From the NCBI RefSeq assembly GCF_027947575.1, contig NZ_CP116256.1, positions 5,456,001 to 5,520,000 of the forward strand: 64,000 bases of DNA, given 5' to 3'. Each line of letters starts with the position of its first letter. Position 1 is the stretch's first letter. Source of the stretch: Streptomyces rubrogriseus (GTDB lineage Bacteria > Actinomycetota > Actinomycetes > Streptomycetales > Streptomycetaceae). Below the pieces are notes generated by a model. It was not told the DNA's origin and did not search any database. It saw nothing but the letters and a program-made list of their open reading frames with translations. Positions 9,533 through 16,954 of the stretch are shown here, in pieces. The position numbers and the translations under genes were made by a program.

Positions 9533-10132
9533 ATGGTTCGTATTGCCGTGGTGCACGACGAGGAACTGCTGCGGTCGGCACTGGTGCAACTGCTCAGATC
9601 CGACGACACGCTGGACGTGTCGTCGCACTGTCTCGACGCCGACGGTCCGGAGCTGACCGGGGCGTTGCCCGCCGACGTCTGCGTCGTGGACGGAGAGTGC
9701 CTGACGGGGCCGGAGGACGCGGGAGCCGGACGCCTGCGGGCCCGGTACGGGGACCGGCTCGTGGTCCTGGCGACCGCCAAGCGGCCGGGAGTGCTGCGCC
9801 GGGCGTTCGACGGAGGCGCCCTCGGGCTGGTCGACAAGAACGCCCCGGCCCATCGGCTGATCACCGCCGTGCACACGGTCGCCCAGGGCGAACGCTTCCT
9901 GGACGAGACGCTCACCGTGGCCCTGCTGAAGGGCGCGGAGATGCCGCTGACCACGAGGGAACTGGGCGTGCTGGCCCTGGCTTCCCAGGGGGCGCCGATC
10001 GCCGAGATCGCGGCGCGTTTGCACTTGTCCCGGGGGACGGTCCGCAACTACATGGCCACGGCGGTCCGGAAGGTGGGTGCCCGCAACCGCGTCGACGCGA
10101 TCCGCATCGTCCAGAGCGCCGGCTGGACCTGA
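9533..10132 (+). CDS. ramR: RamR, orphan response-regulator activator of the SapB operon
   Basis: 199-residue NarL/LuxR-type regulator that activates ramCSAB transcription for aerial mycelium formation. The receiver domain is atypical: the acidic pocket reads H8-D9 instead of two or three acids, with D53 in VVDGE, T81 and K102 at the usual switch positions. A LuxR-type HTH occupies the C-terminus (TTRELGVLAL ... IAEIAARLHLSRGTVRNYM). No histidine kinase lies next to it. ATG 9533 was chosen because AAGGGG sits 8 nt upstream; the in-frame GTG at 9524 overlaps that ribosome site. This start also places the Asp at residue 53, as in published RamR work. It converges on ramB, with only 4 bp between the stop codons. 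Confidence 0.95.
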   Translation: MVRIAVVHDEELLRSALVQLLRSDDTLDVSSHCLDADGPELTGALPADVCVVDGECLTGPEDAGAGRLRARYGDRLVVLATAKRPGVLRRAFDGGALGLVDKNAPAHRLITAVHTVAQGERFLDETLTVALLKGAEMPLTTRELGVLALASQGAPIAEIAARLHLSRGTVRNYMATAVRKVGARNRVDAIRIVQSAGWT

Positions 10133-10136
10133 CGCG

Positions 10137-11930
10137 TCATGAGTTCCAGTGCCCCGTCAGGTCCCGGTAGAGAGGCGAACGGCCCAGCAGCTCGGCGTGC
10201 GTTCCGCACTGCGCCCGTACGCCGTCCAGCACCAGGATCCGGTCCGCACGGACGGCCGAGGACAGCCGGTGCGCCACCACGACCAGGGTTCCGGACCGCC
10301 CGGCGAGGGCCTCCTCCGCGCGGGCCTCGGAGGCCGGGTCGAGATGGCAGGTGGCCTCGTCGAGCAGCAGCAGGGGGGCGGGCGACAGGTACGCGCGGGC
10401 CAGCGCGACCAGTTGCCGCTCCCCCGGCGAGAGCTCGGCGGGGCGCACCGTGGCGTCCGGCCCGCCCAGCCGCTCGACCAGGGGCGCGAGACCGAACACG
10501 TCGATCGCCGCTCCGAGTTCGGCCCGGCTCGCGTCCGTCCTCAGGTACGCGAGGTTGTCGCCGACGGTGCCGGAGAACACGTAGGCGTCCTGCGGGACCA
10601 GCACCCGGAGTGCGGCCAGCTCGGCGGCGGGGCGCCCCGTCACCGCGCGGCCGGCCACGCGTACCTCGCCGCGGCTCGGCGCGAGCGTTCCCGCGACGAG
10701 GCGGGTGAGGGTCGACTTCCCGATGCCGCTCGGGCCCACGACGGCCAGGTGTTCGCCCGGCGCGACGCGCAGGTCGAGCGCGTCGAGCACGGGCTCGGCG
10801 CGGACGCCGTAGGACAGGGTGACGGCCCGCAGTTCCACCGCCGGGGCCGCGGCGGTGTGCACCGCGAAAGCCGCCGCCCCCGGTGCGCTCGCGGTGCTCG
10901 GCCCCGACTCCACCCCCGGCCCCAACCCCGACTCTGGCCCCAACTCCGGCTCCGGCTCCGGCTCCGGGCCGAGGATCCGGTCGAGGACGACCAGCAGCCG
11001 GGACCCCGCCGCGCCCAGTGCGGTCATCAGGGTGTGCAGGGCGGGCAGCAGGGACTGGACGAGGTAGGTGAACGCGCCGAGCAGCGCCCCCACGCTCACC
11101 CCGCGCCCGCGCAGCCACCCCACCGCCACCAGCAGCGCCAGCACGGGCAGGTGGCCCGCGACGCCGAGCGCCGCCGTGCGCACCGCCGCCCATCCGGCCA
11201 GCGTCCGGGCCGCCGCGGCGGCATCGGCGACCAGTTCCGCGCCGCGCCGCTCCACCCCGGGCCCGGTCCCGCAGGCGGCGAGGTCCCGCAACGCCGCCCG
11301 CGCGCTCGCCGCGTGCTCACCCAACGCCTCGTCGGCCGCCAGGGCCCGGCGCTGGGCGGCCGCCATGGGCCGCAGCGTGACCAGGAACAGCGCGAGCCCG
11401 GCCGCCAGCGGGGGCAGCACCACCACGAGCAGGGCCGGGTGCAGGGAGAGCAGGCCCAGCAGTGCGCCGGCGGCGGTGAAGACGAAGGACCGCAGGGTGA
11501 GGACGAGACCGGCGAAGCTGTCCCGGGCGATCTCGACCTGGTTCGTCAGCCGCGAGACGGCCGCGCGGTCCGTCCCACCGGGGCCGCCCGGCGCCGCCCG
11601 GGCCATGGACCGGTCGACCGCGCGCCGCACCAGGCCGTCGCGCAGCGGCTCCGTCACCCCGGCGAGCTGCGCGAACACGCCCCGGACGACCCGGGCGCCG
11701 GACAGCACGGCGACCAGCGCGACCCCGAGCCACAGCAGTCCCCGGCGCGGATCACCGGCGAGGAACCCCTCGTCGACGGAGCGCGCGACCGCGTGGCCGA
11801 CCAGGAAGGCCTGCCCCGCCTCGGCCAGCGACCAGAGCCCGAGCCGTACCAGCACTCCCTTGCGGTGGGCGAGGAAGCGGCGGGCCGGCGGCGCGAGGCG
11901 GCGCAGCGACCCGGCCTCGGCGGACGTCAC
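10137..11930 (-). CDS. ramB: RamB, ABC exporter half-transporter of the SapB cluster
   Basis: 597-residue fused membrane/ATPase protein, last gene of the ramCSAB operon. The N-terminal ~300 residues hold the hydrophobic transmembrane domain. The nucleotide-binding domain has Walker A GPSGIGKST (about residue 400), signature LSPGERQ (about 500), Walker B LLLLDEAT (about 523) and an H-loop AHR. The signature departs from LSGGQ (Gly to Pro), whereas Walker B keeps the catalytic Glu. A low-complexity Pro-Glu/Gly linker (GPEPEPEPELGPES) joins the two domains. The GTG start at 11930 overlaps the ramA stop (GTGA), so translation is coupled and a RamA-RamB heterodimer is likely. Its proposed role is export of SapB or its modified precursor. 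Confidence 0.93.
   Translation of the reverse strand: MTSAEAGSLRRLAPPARRFLAHRKGVLVRLGLWSLAEAGQAFLVGHAVARSVDEGFLAGDPRRGLLWLGVALVAVLSGARVVRGVFAQLAGVTEPLRDGLVRRAVDRSMARAAPGGPGGTDRAAVSRLTNQVEIARDSFAGLVLTLRSFVFTAAGALLGLLSLHPALLVVVLPPLAAGLALFLVTLRPMAAAQRRALAADEALGEHAASARAALRDLAACGTGPGVERRGAELVADAAAAARTLAGWAAVRTAALGVAGHLPVLALLVAVGWLRGRGVSVGALLGAFTYLVQSLLPALHTLMTALGAAGSRLLVVLDRILGPEPEPEPELGPESGLGPGVESGPSTASAPGAAAFAVHTAAAPAVELRAVTLSYGVRAEPVLDALDLRVAPGEHLAVVGPSGIGKSTLTRLVAGTLAPSRGEVRVAGRAVTGRPAAELAALRVLVPQDAYVFSGTVGDNLAYLRTDASRAELGAAIDVFGLAPLVERLGGPDATVRPAELSPGERQLVALARAYLSPAPLLLLDEATCHLDPASEARAEEALAGRSGTLVVVAHRLSSAVRADRILVLDGVRAQCGTHAELLGRSPLYRDLTGHWNS
10901..10970 (-). repeat. Simple-sequence tract encoding the RamB interdomain linker
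   Basis: Imperfect GGCTCC/GGCCCC-type hexamer repeats that encode Gly-Pro-Glu-Pro-Glu-rich linker between the membrane and ATPase domains. Each unit is a multiple of 3 bp, so length changes would keep the frame. Confidence 0.7.
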
Positions 11931-13726
11931 GGGCGTGCCTCTTCGGGCTCGGGACGCCGGACGGCCCCTGGGACGCTCCCGCCGACTCCGGGACCGGGAC
12001 CTGGACCTGGACCTGGACCGGCATCAGCACCGGCATCGGCTCCCGCGCCGGCGCCGGCGCCGAAGACCTCCCGGTACCCCGCCGTGTGCCACAGCTCGCG
12101 ATGGGTTCCCACGGCACGCACCTGCCCGTCCTCCAGCCAGAGCACCAGGTCGGCCCGGTCCGCGACCGACGGGCGGTGCGCCACCACGAGCCTGGTCCCC
12201 GGCCGCACCGAGCGACGCAGCGCCAGGTCCACCTCGTGCTCCGTGGCGGTGTCCAGACTGGACGTGGCGTCGTCCAGCACCAGCAGCCGCCCGGCGTGCG
12301 CGAAGGCCCGCGCCAGTCCGAGCCGCTGGTGTTCCCCGCCCGAGAGTGGTGCCCGCGGCAGCGGGGTGTCGTAACCGTGCGGCAACCGGCGTACGAAGCC
12401 GTCGGCGCCCGCCGCCCGGGCGGCTTGGCGTACCCGCTCACGCGACGGCCGCCGCGCCCCGGTGGCGATCGCCTCCGCGACCGTGCCGTCCCCCAGTACG
12501 GGGCGTTCGAAGGCGTACGCCACCTCGGTGCGCAGCGCCTCGTGCGTCAAGCGGTCGAGCCGGACGCCGTCCAGCAGTACGTGTCCCTCGTCGGGGTCGA
12601 TCAGCCGTCCCGCGACAGCCGCCAGGACGGACTTGCCCGCCCCGCTGCGGCCGACCACCGCGACCGTGCTGCCGCCCGGCACCCGCACGCCGTCGGCGCG
12701 CAGCACCTCCCTGCCGCCGCGCAGCACGCGCACCCCGCACAGTCGCAGTTCTCCCGGACCGTCCGGAGGCAGCCGCCGCGTGCCGTACGCCGTGGCGGGC
12801 ATCCGTTCCAGCTCCCGGGTCCGGCGCCGTGCCTCGCGGGCCCGGACGATCGCCCCGAGCAGGGACGCCGCCGCGCCGACACCGGCCGTGAGCTGCGCGT
12901 ACCGGCCGACGGCGAGCAGGTCCCCCACGCTCAGTTCGCCGGCCGCCAGCCGCAGCCCGCCGACGGCGGTGGCGGCCAGCGTCAGCAGCGGGACCAGCAC
13001 ACCGCTCCGGCCGAGCGCCCGTCCGTGCAGCGCCCACATGTGCCGGCCCTGGGCGGCCAGTTCCGCCAGCGGTGCCAGCACACGGGCCCGCTCCCGTCCG
13101 GCGGTTCCCGCGGCGCCGATCGTGTCCGCGCCCTCCAGGGCTTCCAGCAGCCGGGAGGCGATCAGGGACTGGGTGCGCTGGTAGGCGGCGACCGTGGCGC
13201 CGGTGTCGCGGGCGAAGGAACGCAGCAGCAGCGCCAGGGCGGGCAGACCGGTCAGCACGCAGAGCGCCACCCACACGTCGACGAACGCCAGCGCCACGAG
13301 GGCCCCCAGCGGGGTGATCAGTGAGGCGGCCAGCGCCGCGCGGGCCGCCGGAGCGCCGCCCGCGTCGGCGGCGTTGAGGGTCAGCCGGGTCCCGATGTCG
13401 CCCGGCGGGTACGGCCGCGCCTGGTCGGGGGCGGTGCGCAGCAGGCCACGCAGGGCGCGGGTGCGGACGGACGCCGTCCAGGTGGCGTTGCAGCGGCCGG
13501 TGAACAGCGAGGTCGCGCTGTCCAGCAGCAGTTCGCCCAGGAGCAGCCCGGCGCTCAGCGGGAGCCACCATCCGGCGTCGCCGTCGCGCAGGAGCAGATC
13601 CAGGGTGCGGCCGAGGGCCAGGGGCTGGGCCACCGCCGCCACGGCCGCCGCGGCCGAGCACAGCAGGACCAGGGCTTCCAGGGCTCGCCCCGGCGCCCGC
13701 GACGGCACGGGCCTGCTCTTTCGCAC
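11927..13726 (-). CDS. ramA: RamA, ABC exporter half-transporter of the SapB cluster
   Basis: 599 residues from the preferred GTG at 13726, which has GGAGG 9 nt upstream. An in-frame ATG at 13807 would add 27 residues but lacks a good ribosome site and would place a strong hairpin inside the coding sequence. The membrane domain comes first, then an ATPase domain with Walker A GRSGAGKSV (about residue 362), signature LSGGEHQ (about 460) and Walker B LLVLDDAT (about 482). The usual catalytic Glu after Walker B is Asp here. The C-terminus is a Gly-Ala-Asp and Pro-Gly repeat tail. Together with RamB (overlapping start) it should form a heterodimeric exporter with one degenerate and one canonical ATP site. 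Confidence 0.92.
   Translation of the reverse strand: MRKSRPVPSRAPGRALEALVLLCSAAAAVAAVAQPLALGRTLDLLLRDGDAGWWLPLSAGLLLGELLLDSATSLFTGRCNATWTASVRTRALRGLLRTAPDQARPYPPGDIGTRLTLNAADAGGAPAARAALAASLITPLGALVALAFVDVWVALCVLTGLPALALLLRSFARDTGATVAAYQRTQSLIASRLLEALEGADTIGAAGTAGRERARVLAPLAELAAQGRHMWALHGRALGRSGVLVPLLTLAATAVGGLRLAAGELSVGDLLAVGRYAQLTAGVGAAASLLGAIVRAREARRRTRELERMPATAYGTRRLPPDGPGELRLCGVRVLRGGREVLRADGVRVPGGSTVAVVGRSGAGKSVLAAVAGRLIDPDEGHVLLDGVRLDRLTHEALRTEVAYAFERPVLGDGTVAEAIATGARRPSRERVRQAARAAGADGFVRRLPHGYDTPLPRAPLSGGEHQRLGLARAFAHAGRLLVLDDATSSLDTATEHEVDLALRRSVRPGTRLVVAHRPSVADRADLVLWLEDGQVRAVGTHRELWHTAGYREVFGAGAGAGADAGADAGPGPGPGPGPGVGGSVPGAVRRPEPEEARP
11991..12060 (-). repeat. Simple-sequence tract encoding the RamA C-terminal tail
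   Basis: Hexamer GGACCT repeated from about 11991 to 12020 encodes alternating Pro-Gly. The adjoining repeats to about 12060 encode GAGAGADAGADAG. Frame-preserving low-complexity DNA, likely variable in copy number between strains. Confidence 0.65.
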
Positions 13727-13764
13727 CGGTGAGGACCTCCGTACGTCGTGCGCGGGCAGGCGTC

Positions 13765-13792
13765 GGCGCCCCGGGCCGGAACCCGGGGCGCC
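13765..13792 (-). terminator. Strong hairpin between ramS and ramA (attenuator or mRNA stabiliser)
   Basis: A perfect 11-bp stem, GGCGCCCCGGG and CCCGGGGCGCC, with a 6-nt loop; flanking GCGCGGGC/GCCCGCGC can extend it. It lies after the ramS stop (13843) and before the ribosome site of ramA GTG 13726. It has no U-tract, as is common in Streptomyces. The position suggests partial termination or 3'-end protection, giving more ramCS than ramAB transcript. It would also argue against the 13807 start for ramA. Confidence 0.75.
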
Positions 13793-13842
13793 CGCGCCCG
13801 GCGACATGGCTCACCACGTCGCCGTGGCCGTCAACCCCTGTG

Positions 13843-13971
13843 TCAGTTACAGGTGGTGATGCTCAGGCTGCTGTCGCCGCAGAGCAGGAGGCTCGCGCGG
13901 CTGCCGGTCTCGACGTCGCCCATGGCCTCTTCCTTGGGGGTCTCCATCGACTGCAGGTCGAACAGGTTCAT
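13843..13971 (-). CDS. ramS: RamS, SapB lanthipeptide precursor
   Basis: 42 residues beginning MNLFDLQSMETPKEE. The leader occupies the first half and the core the last 21 residues, starting TGSRASLLLCGD and ending SITTCN. The core carries Ser/Cys pairs arranged as two Ser-x-x-Ser-x(5)-Cys-like repeats, which RamC converts into dehydrated residues and lanthionine rings. SapB is a surfactant that lets aerial hyphae break the water surface. The sequence agrees with the S. coelicolor precursor as I remember it. ATG 13971 has AAAGGA upstream and lies 37 nt after the ramC stop. It is followed by a strong hairpin, consistent with high RamS expression. Confidence 0.98.
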   Translation of the reverse strand: MNLFDLQSMETPKEEAMGDVETGSRASLLLCGDSSLSITTCN

Positions 13972-14008
13972 GACGCATTCCTTTCGTTCGGCAAGGGGTG
14001 TGCTTTTC

Positions 14009-16729
14009 TCACGGCTCCTGGTGGAGCCGAGTCGGGGGGCCGCCGCTTCGGCGCGGCGGCGGCAGGAACGGCAGTCCGGCGGGCGAGTCGCCGAGGACGG
14101 AGGCGACGGCGAGCAGGCATCCGGCCGTTCCGGTGGAGAGGTCCATGGACAGGCGCATCATCTGCTCGCCGGGGAAGGCGAGCCGGTCGCGGTAGGACAT
14201 GGCGTGCCAGGACAGGGCGTCCAGTTGTCGCCGTACGGCCCGCGGCCCGGTACCGGGCGCCGTGGCCGTGGTGCGGCCCAGGTGCAGGACCATTCCGGCC
14301 ACGCCCCGGTAGAGCCCGGGCTGGGCGTAGAACATCGCCTGGGCCGCGGCCACGATCTCGTTGGCGGCCCGTGCGAACTCCTCGTCCGCCCGGTGCGCCA
14401 GGTAGTCGTCCAGCACCATGCCGATGCCCACGCTGCCGGCGCCCAGGTAGGGCATGGTGCGCCAGCCCTCGTCGACCTGAAGCGCGCCGCCCGCGCCGCG
14501 GACGCAGCGGGCGAGGTCCTGGCGCAGCGCGTCGCGCGCGAGGTCGAGGAGGGCGGAGTCCCGGGTGCGTTCGAATAGCCGGAGGAAGAACAGGGCCCGC
14601 CCCGCGCCGCCGTACAGCAGCCCGGCACGAGCGCGGCCGCGGTCGGCCGGCCCGCCTTCGCCCCGCAACCCGTCGGCGGCCAGTTCGGCGCAGTGCAGCG
14701 CCGCCGAGTGGAGCGCGGCCTGACCGGTGGTGGCGGCCAGCGACTCCAGGGCCAGGCCGAGACCGGCGGTGCCGCCGTGCAGGTCCGGACCCAGGTGGTC
14801 GAGCGGCTGGTCGAGGAGGAGTTCGGCGAGGTCGAGGGCGCGGTCGCGGTGACCGAGGCGCTCCAGGGTCCAGGCGAGTCCGGCGAGCCCGTCGTGGAAA
14901 CCGAGCGGCATGCCCGACGGCGGTCGCTTGGTCCGCTCCAGCAGCCACTGCTCGCCGTCCTCGTCCCGTCCGGCCCCGCTCTCGGCCAGGGCGTACAGCA
15001 CCCCCGCCGCACCGTGGGCGAAGGCCAGCCCGCCGCCCGCCGTGGCGAACTGCGCGATGTCACCGGGGAAGAGGCGGTCCGTGCGGGAGGGGGTCGCGGA
15101 GGCACGGATCGCCGCCACCATGGAGTCCCGGCTGCGCGGCCAGTCGTCCGGCCGGACGGGCGCCACCGGCCCGGCGGGCCGCCGCACCGCCGGGGCCCGG
15201 TGGACGCGCGTGGTCTCGTCGAGGCGCGTGACCTCGTCGCTGCGCGTGCCCCCGTCGCTGCGCGTGCCCCCGTCGACGCGCGTGCCCCCGTCGACGCGCG
15301 TGCTCCCGTCGACCCGCGTGATCTCGTCGACCGCCGCGTCCAGGAAGGCCCGGTCCACCGGGAACTGCTCCGCCACCACCTCCGCGAGGTGCGCCGCCTT
15401 GTGCCGGTCGACGGCCAGCAGACTGGTGAGCGGGAGGAACAGCGCGATCCGCAAGCACGCCAGCGCGTACCGGTCCACCGCCACCCCACGCCGGTCGGCA
15501 GGCGCCACGAACCCCGGGTTCGCCACGATCTGCCGTCCCGCCTCGTCGACGTGGTGGGCGGCCTCGAAGTCCAGCAGGGCGACGCTGTCGTCGTCCCGGA
15601 CCATGATGTTGAACAGGTGCAGGTCGTTGAAGACCACACCCCGGGCGTGGACCTCCGCGACGGCGCGTTCCACCCGCGCGTGGACGTCGAGGGCCCAGTC
15701 GGTGTACTCGGCCAGTCTCCGCTCGCCCGGGTCGGCCTCGATGAGCGGGTGCCGGCGGGCGAAGAACGTGTTGAGCGGCTTGCCGTCGATGTGCTCCAGG
15801 ACGAGGAAGTGGTGCTCCCCGACCGTGAGGTGGTCGAGCACCTCCGGTGTGCAGGCGAGCCCCGACAGCCGCTCCAGCGCCCGGCGTTCACGGTGCAGCC
15901 GGGTCACGGCGTCGGCGCCGTCGGCCGCCAGCCCGGCGTGCGGACGGGCCTCCTTGAGGACGACCCGCGCACCGGTGCGGGTGTCGCGGGCGAGGTAGAC
16001 GCCGCCGCCGTTGGAGAAGTGCAGCGCCGACTCGACGGTGTACGGCATGCCGGTCACGGTCACCGCGGAGCGGGCGTCGAGGTGCGGGCGCAGGAAGGCG
16101 GGCGGGTCGACCCACTCCGGGATGCGGAAGACCGGACCGCGCAGGTCCGGCACCAGCACACCGTCGGGGCCGGACACGGCCGGCCGCAGTTCCCCGTCCG
16201 CGTCGTAGCAGTCGCGCCGGGTGAAGCCGCCGTAGCGGACGTGCACGGGCCCGTCGCCGATCCGCAGGTCGCTCAGGATGTGCGGTCCGGGCTCGCCGGC
16301 CAGCAGCTCGGACAGCTCTCCCACGAGCCGCTCGAACTCCGCCTCGTCCGCCGGGTACACGGTGACGAACTTGCCGCTGCCCGCCCGGTCCGCGTACTTG
16401 GCGTTGCGCTGGTGCAGCAGGTAGCGGCTGGGCACGAACTTGAAGGCCGTACCGCCGTCGACGCAGTGCCGCCACACCCGGTCGAGCACGGACTCCGCGT
16501 TGTCGAGGCAGGCGGAGACGTGGATCTTCCATCCCTGGGCGGGCAGGTCGGCGTCGGCCGGACGCAGGGCGAGCCAGTCCCCGCTCTCGTGGCGCTGCCA
16601 CCCCTGCGGTACGGGCGAGGAGGCGGCGGCGTACCGGGAGCGCGCGGCCCCGGTCCGGTCGGCCGTGCGGTGCGGGGCGTCGTAGAAGTACGGGTCCGCG
16701 TCGCAGTACACGGCGTAGCCCTTGTTCAC
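14009..16729 (-). CDS. ramC: RamC, class III lanthipeptide synthetase
   Basis: 906 residues. RamC phosphorylates, dehydrates and cyclises RamS. The N-terminal third is the lyase region. A kinase-like domain follows, with VVLKEARPH (ATP lysine), FNDLHLFNIM (catalytic Asp/Asn) and LLDFEA (DFG equivalent). The C-terminal half is a LanC-like alpha-toroid with Gly-rich repeats (LHGGTAGLGLAL, LYRGVAGMVLHL, STGTAGCLLAVA). It lacks the zinc Cys/Cys/His of true LanC enzymes, as expected for class III. The GTG start at 16729 has GGAGGGAG 8 nt upstream. A hexapeptide repeat (T-R-V-D-G-G type) links kinase and cyclase domains. I recall S. coelicolor RamC as about 930 residues, so the shorter length may reflect the repeat count or start choice. 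Confidence 0.95.
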   Translation of the reverse strand: MNKGYAVYCDADPYFYDAPHRTADRTGAARSRYAAASSPVPQGWQRHESGDWLALRPADADLPAQGWKIHVSACLDNAESVLDRVWRHCVDGGTAFKFVPSRYLLHQRNAKYADRAGSGKFVTVYPADEAEFERLVGELSELLAGEPGPHILSDLRIGDGPVHVRYGGFTRRDCYDADGELRPAVSGPDGVLVPDLRGPVFRIPEWVDPPAFLRPHLDARSAVTVTGMPYTVESALHFSNGGGVYLARDTRTGARVVLKEARPHAGLAADGADAVTRLHRERRALERLSGLACTPEVLDHLTVGEHHFLVLEHIDGKPLNTFFARRHPLIEADPGERRLAEYTDWALDVHARVERAVAEVHARGVVFNDLHLFNIMVRDDDSVALLDFEAAHHVDEAGRQIVANPGFVAPADRRGVAVDRYALACLRIALFLPLTSLLAVDRHKAAHLAEVVAEQFPVDRAFLDAAVDEITRVDGSTRVDGGTRVDGGTRSDGGTRSDEVTRLDETTRVHRAPAVRRPAGPVAPVRPDDWPRSRDSMVAAIRASATPSRTDRLFPGDIAQFATAGGGLAFAHGAAGVLYALAESGAGRDEDGEQWLLERTKRPPSGMPLGFHDGLAGLAWTLERLGHRDRALDLAELLLDQPLDHLGPDLHGGTAGLGLALESLAATTGQAALHSAALHCAELAADGLRGEGGPADRGRARAGLLYGGAGRALFFLRLFERTRDSALLDLARDALRQDLARCVRGAGGALQVDEGWRTMPYLGAGSVGIGMVLDDYLAHRADEEFARAANEIVAAAQAMFYAQPGLYRGVAGMVLHLGRTTATAPGTGPRAVRRQLDALSWHAMSYRDRLAFPGEQMMRLSMDLSTGTAGCLLAVASVLGDSPAGLPFLPPPRRSGGPPTRLHQEP
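15201..15326 (-). repeat. 18-bp tandem repeat (7 copies) inside ramC
   Basis: Seven consecutive 18-bp units, 15201-15326, the inner ones nearly identical (plus strand TCGACGCGCGTGCCCCCG). On the coding strand each unit encodes a hexapeptide of the form D-G-G-T-R-V/S. The array lies in the linker between the kinase-like and cyclase-like domains, so copy changes would alter linker length without breaking the frame. Confidence 0.9.
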
Positions 16730-16750
16730 GCCTGCTCCCTCCCACCGGTG

Positions 16751-16807
16751 GCTGACGGAGACGACGCTGTCACGCGGCGTACCGCCTCGGACAGTTGCGG
16801 CTGTCAC
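16751..16807 (-). promoter_or_regulatory. Candidate RamR operator region upstream of ramC
   Basis: Two identical GCTGTCAC octamers (16766-16773 and 16800-16807) lie 34 bp apart, about three helical turns. A dyad GACAG-TTGCGG-CTGTC (16790-16805) overlaps the second, and a related GCTGACGG starts at 16751. RamR is known to bind repeated sites in front of ramC. That these are the sites is my inference. Confidence 0.5.
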
Positions 16808-16916
16808 CACTCCGAGGTGCGGAACGCACAGGTAACTTCGCGGCTGCGGGACTCCCGGAGGCGGAGAATTCCGTGTGGCGGAAGTGCTGTTGCCGGGGCG
16901 GGACGGCGTGGCGATG

Positions 16917-16928
16917 GTGTGACCACAC
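16917..16928 (+). promoter_or_regulatory. Palindrome upstream of the Rieske oxygenase gene
   Basis: GTGTGACCACAC, with 5-bp perfect arms, ends 26 nt before the ATG at 16955. Its size and position fit a repressor operator (GntR-like or similar), but no cognate regulator is adjacent. Confidence 0.35.
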
Positions 16929-16954
16929 GACGTCGAGGACGACGGGAGCCGCGC

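Noticed and set aside
13727..13807. Longer N-terminus of RamA from ATG 13807
   Set aside because: No good ribosome site, and the strong ramS-ramA hairpin would fall inside the coding sequence; GTG 13726 has GGAGG at proper spacing.
15201..15326. Regular 18-bp repeats considered as a CRISPR array
   Set aside because: Units are contiguous with no spacers and lie in frame inside ramC.
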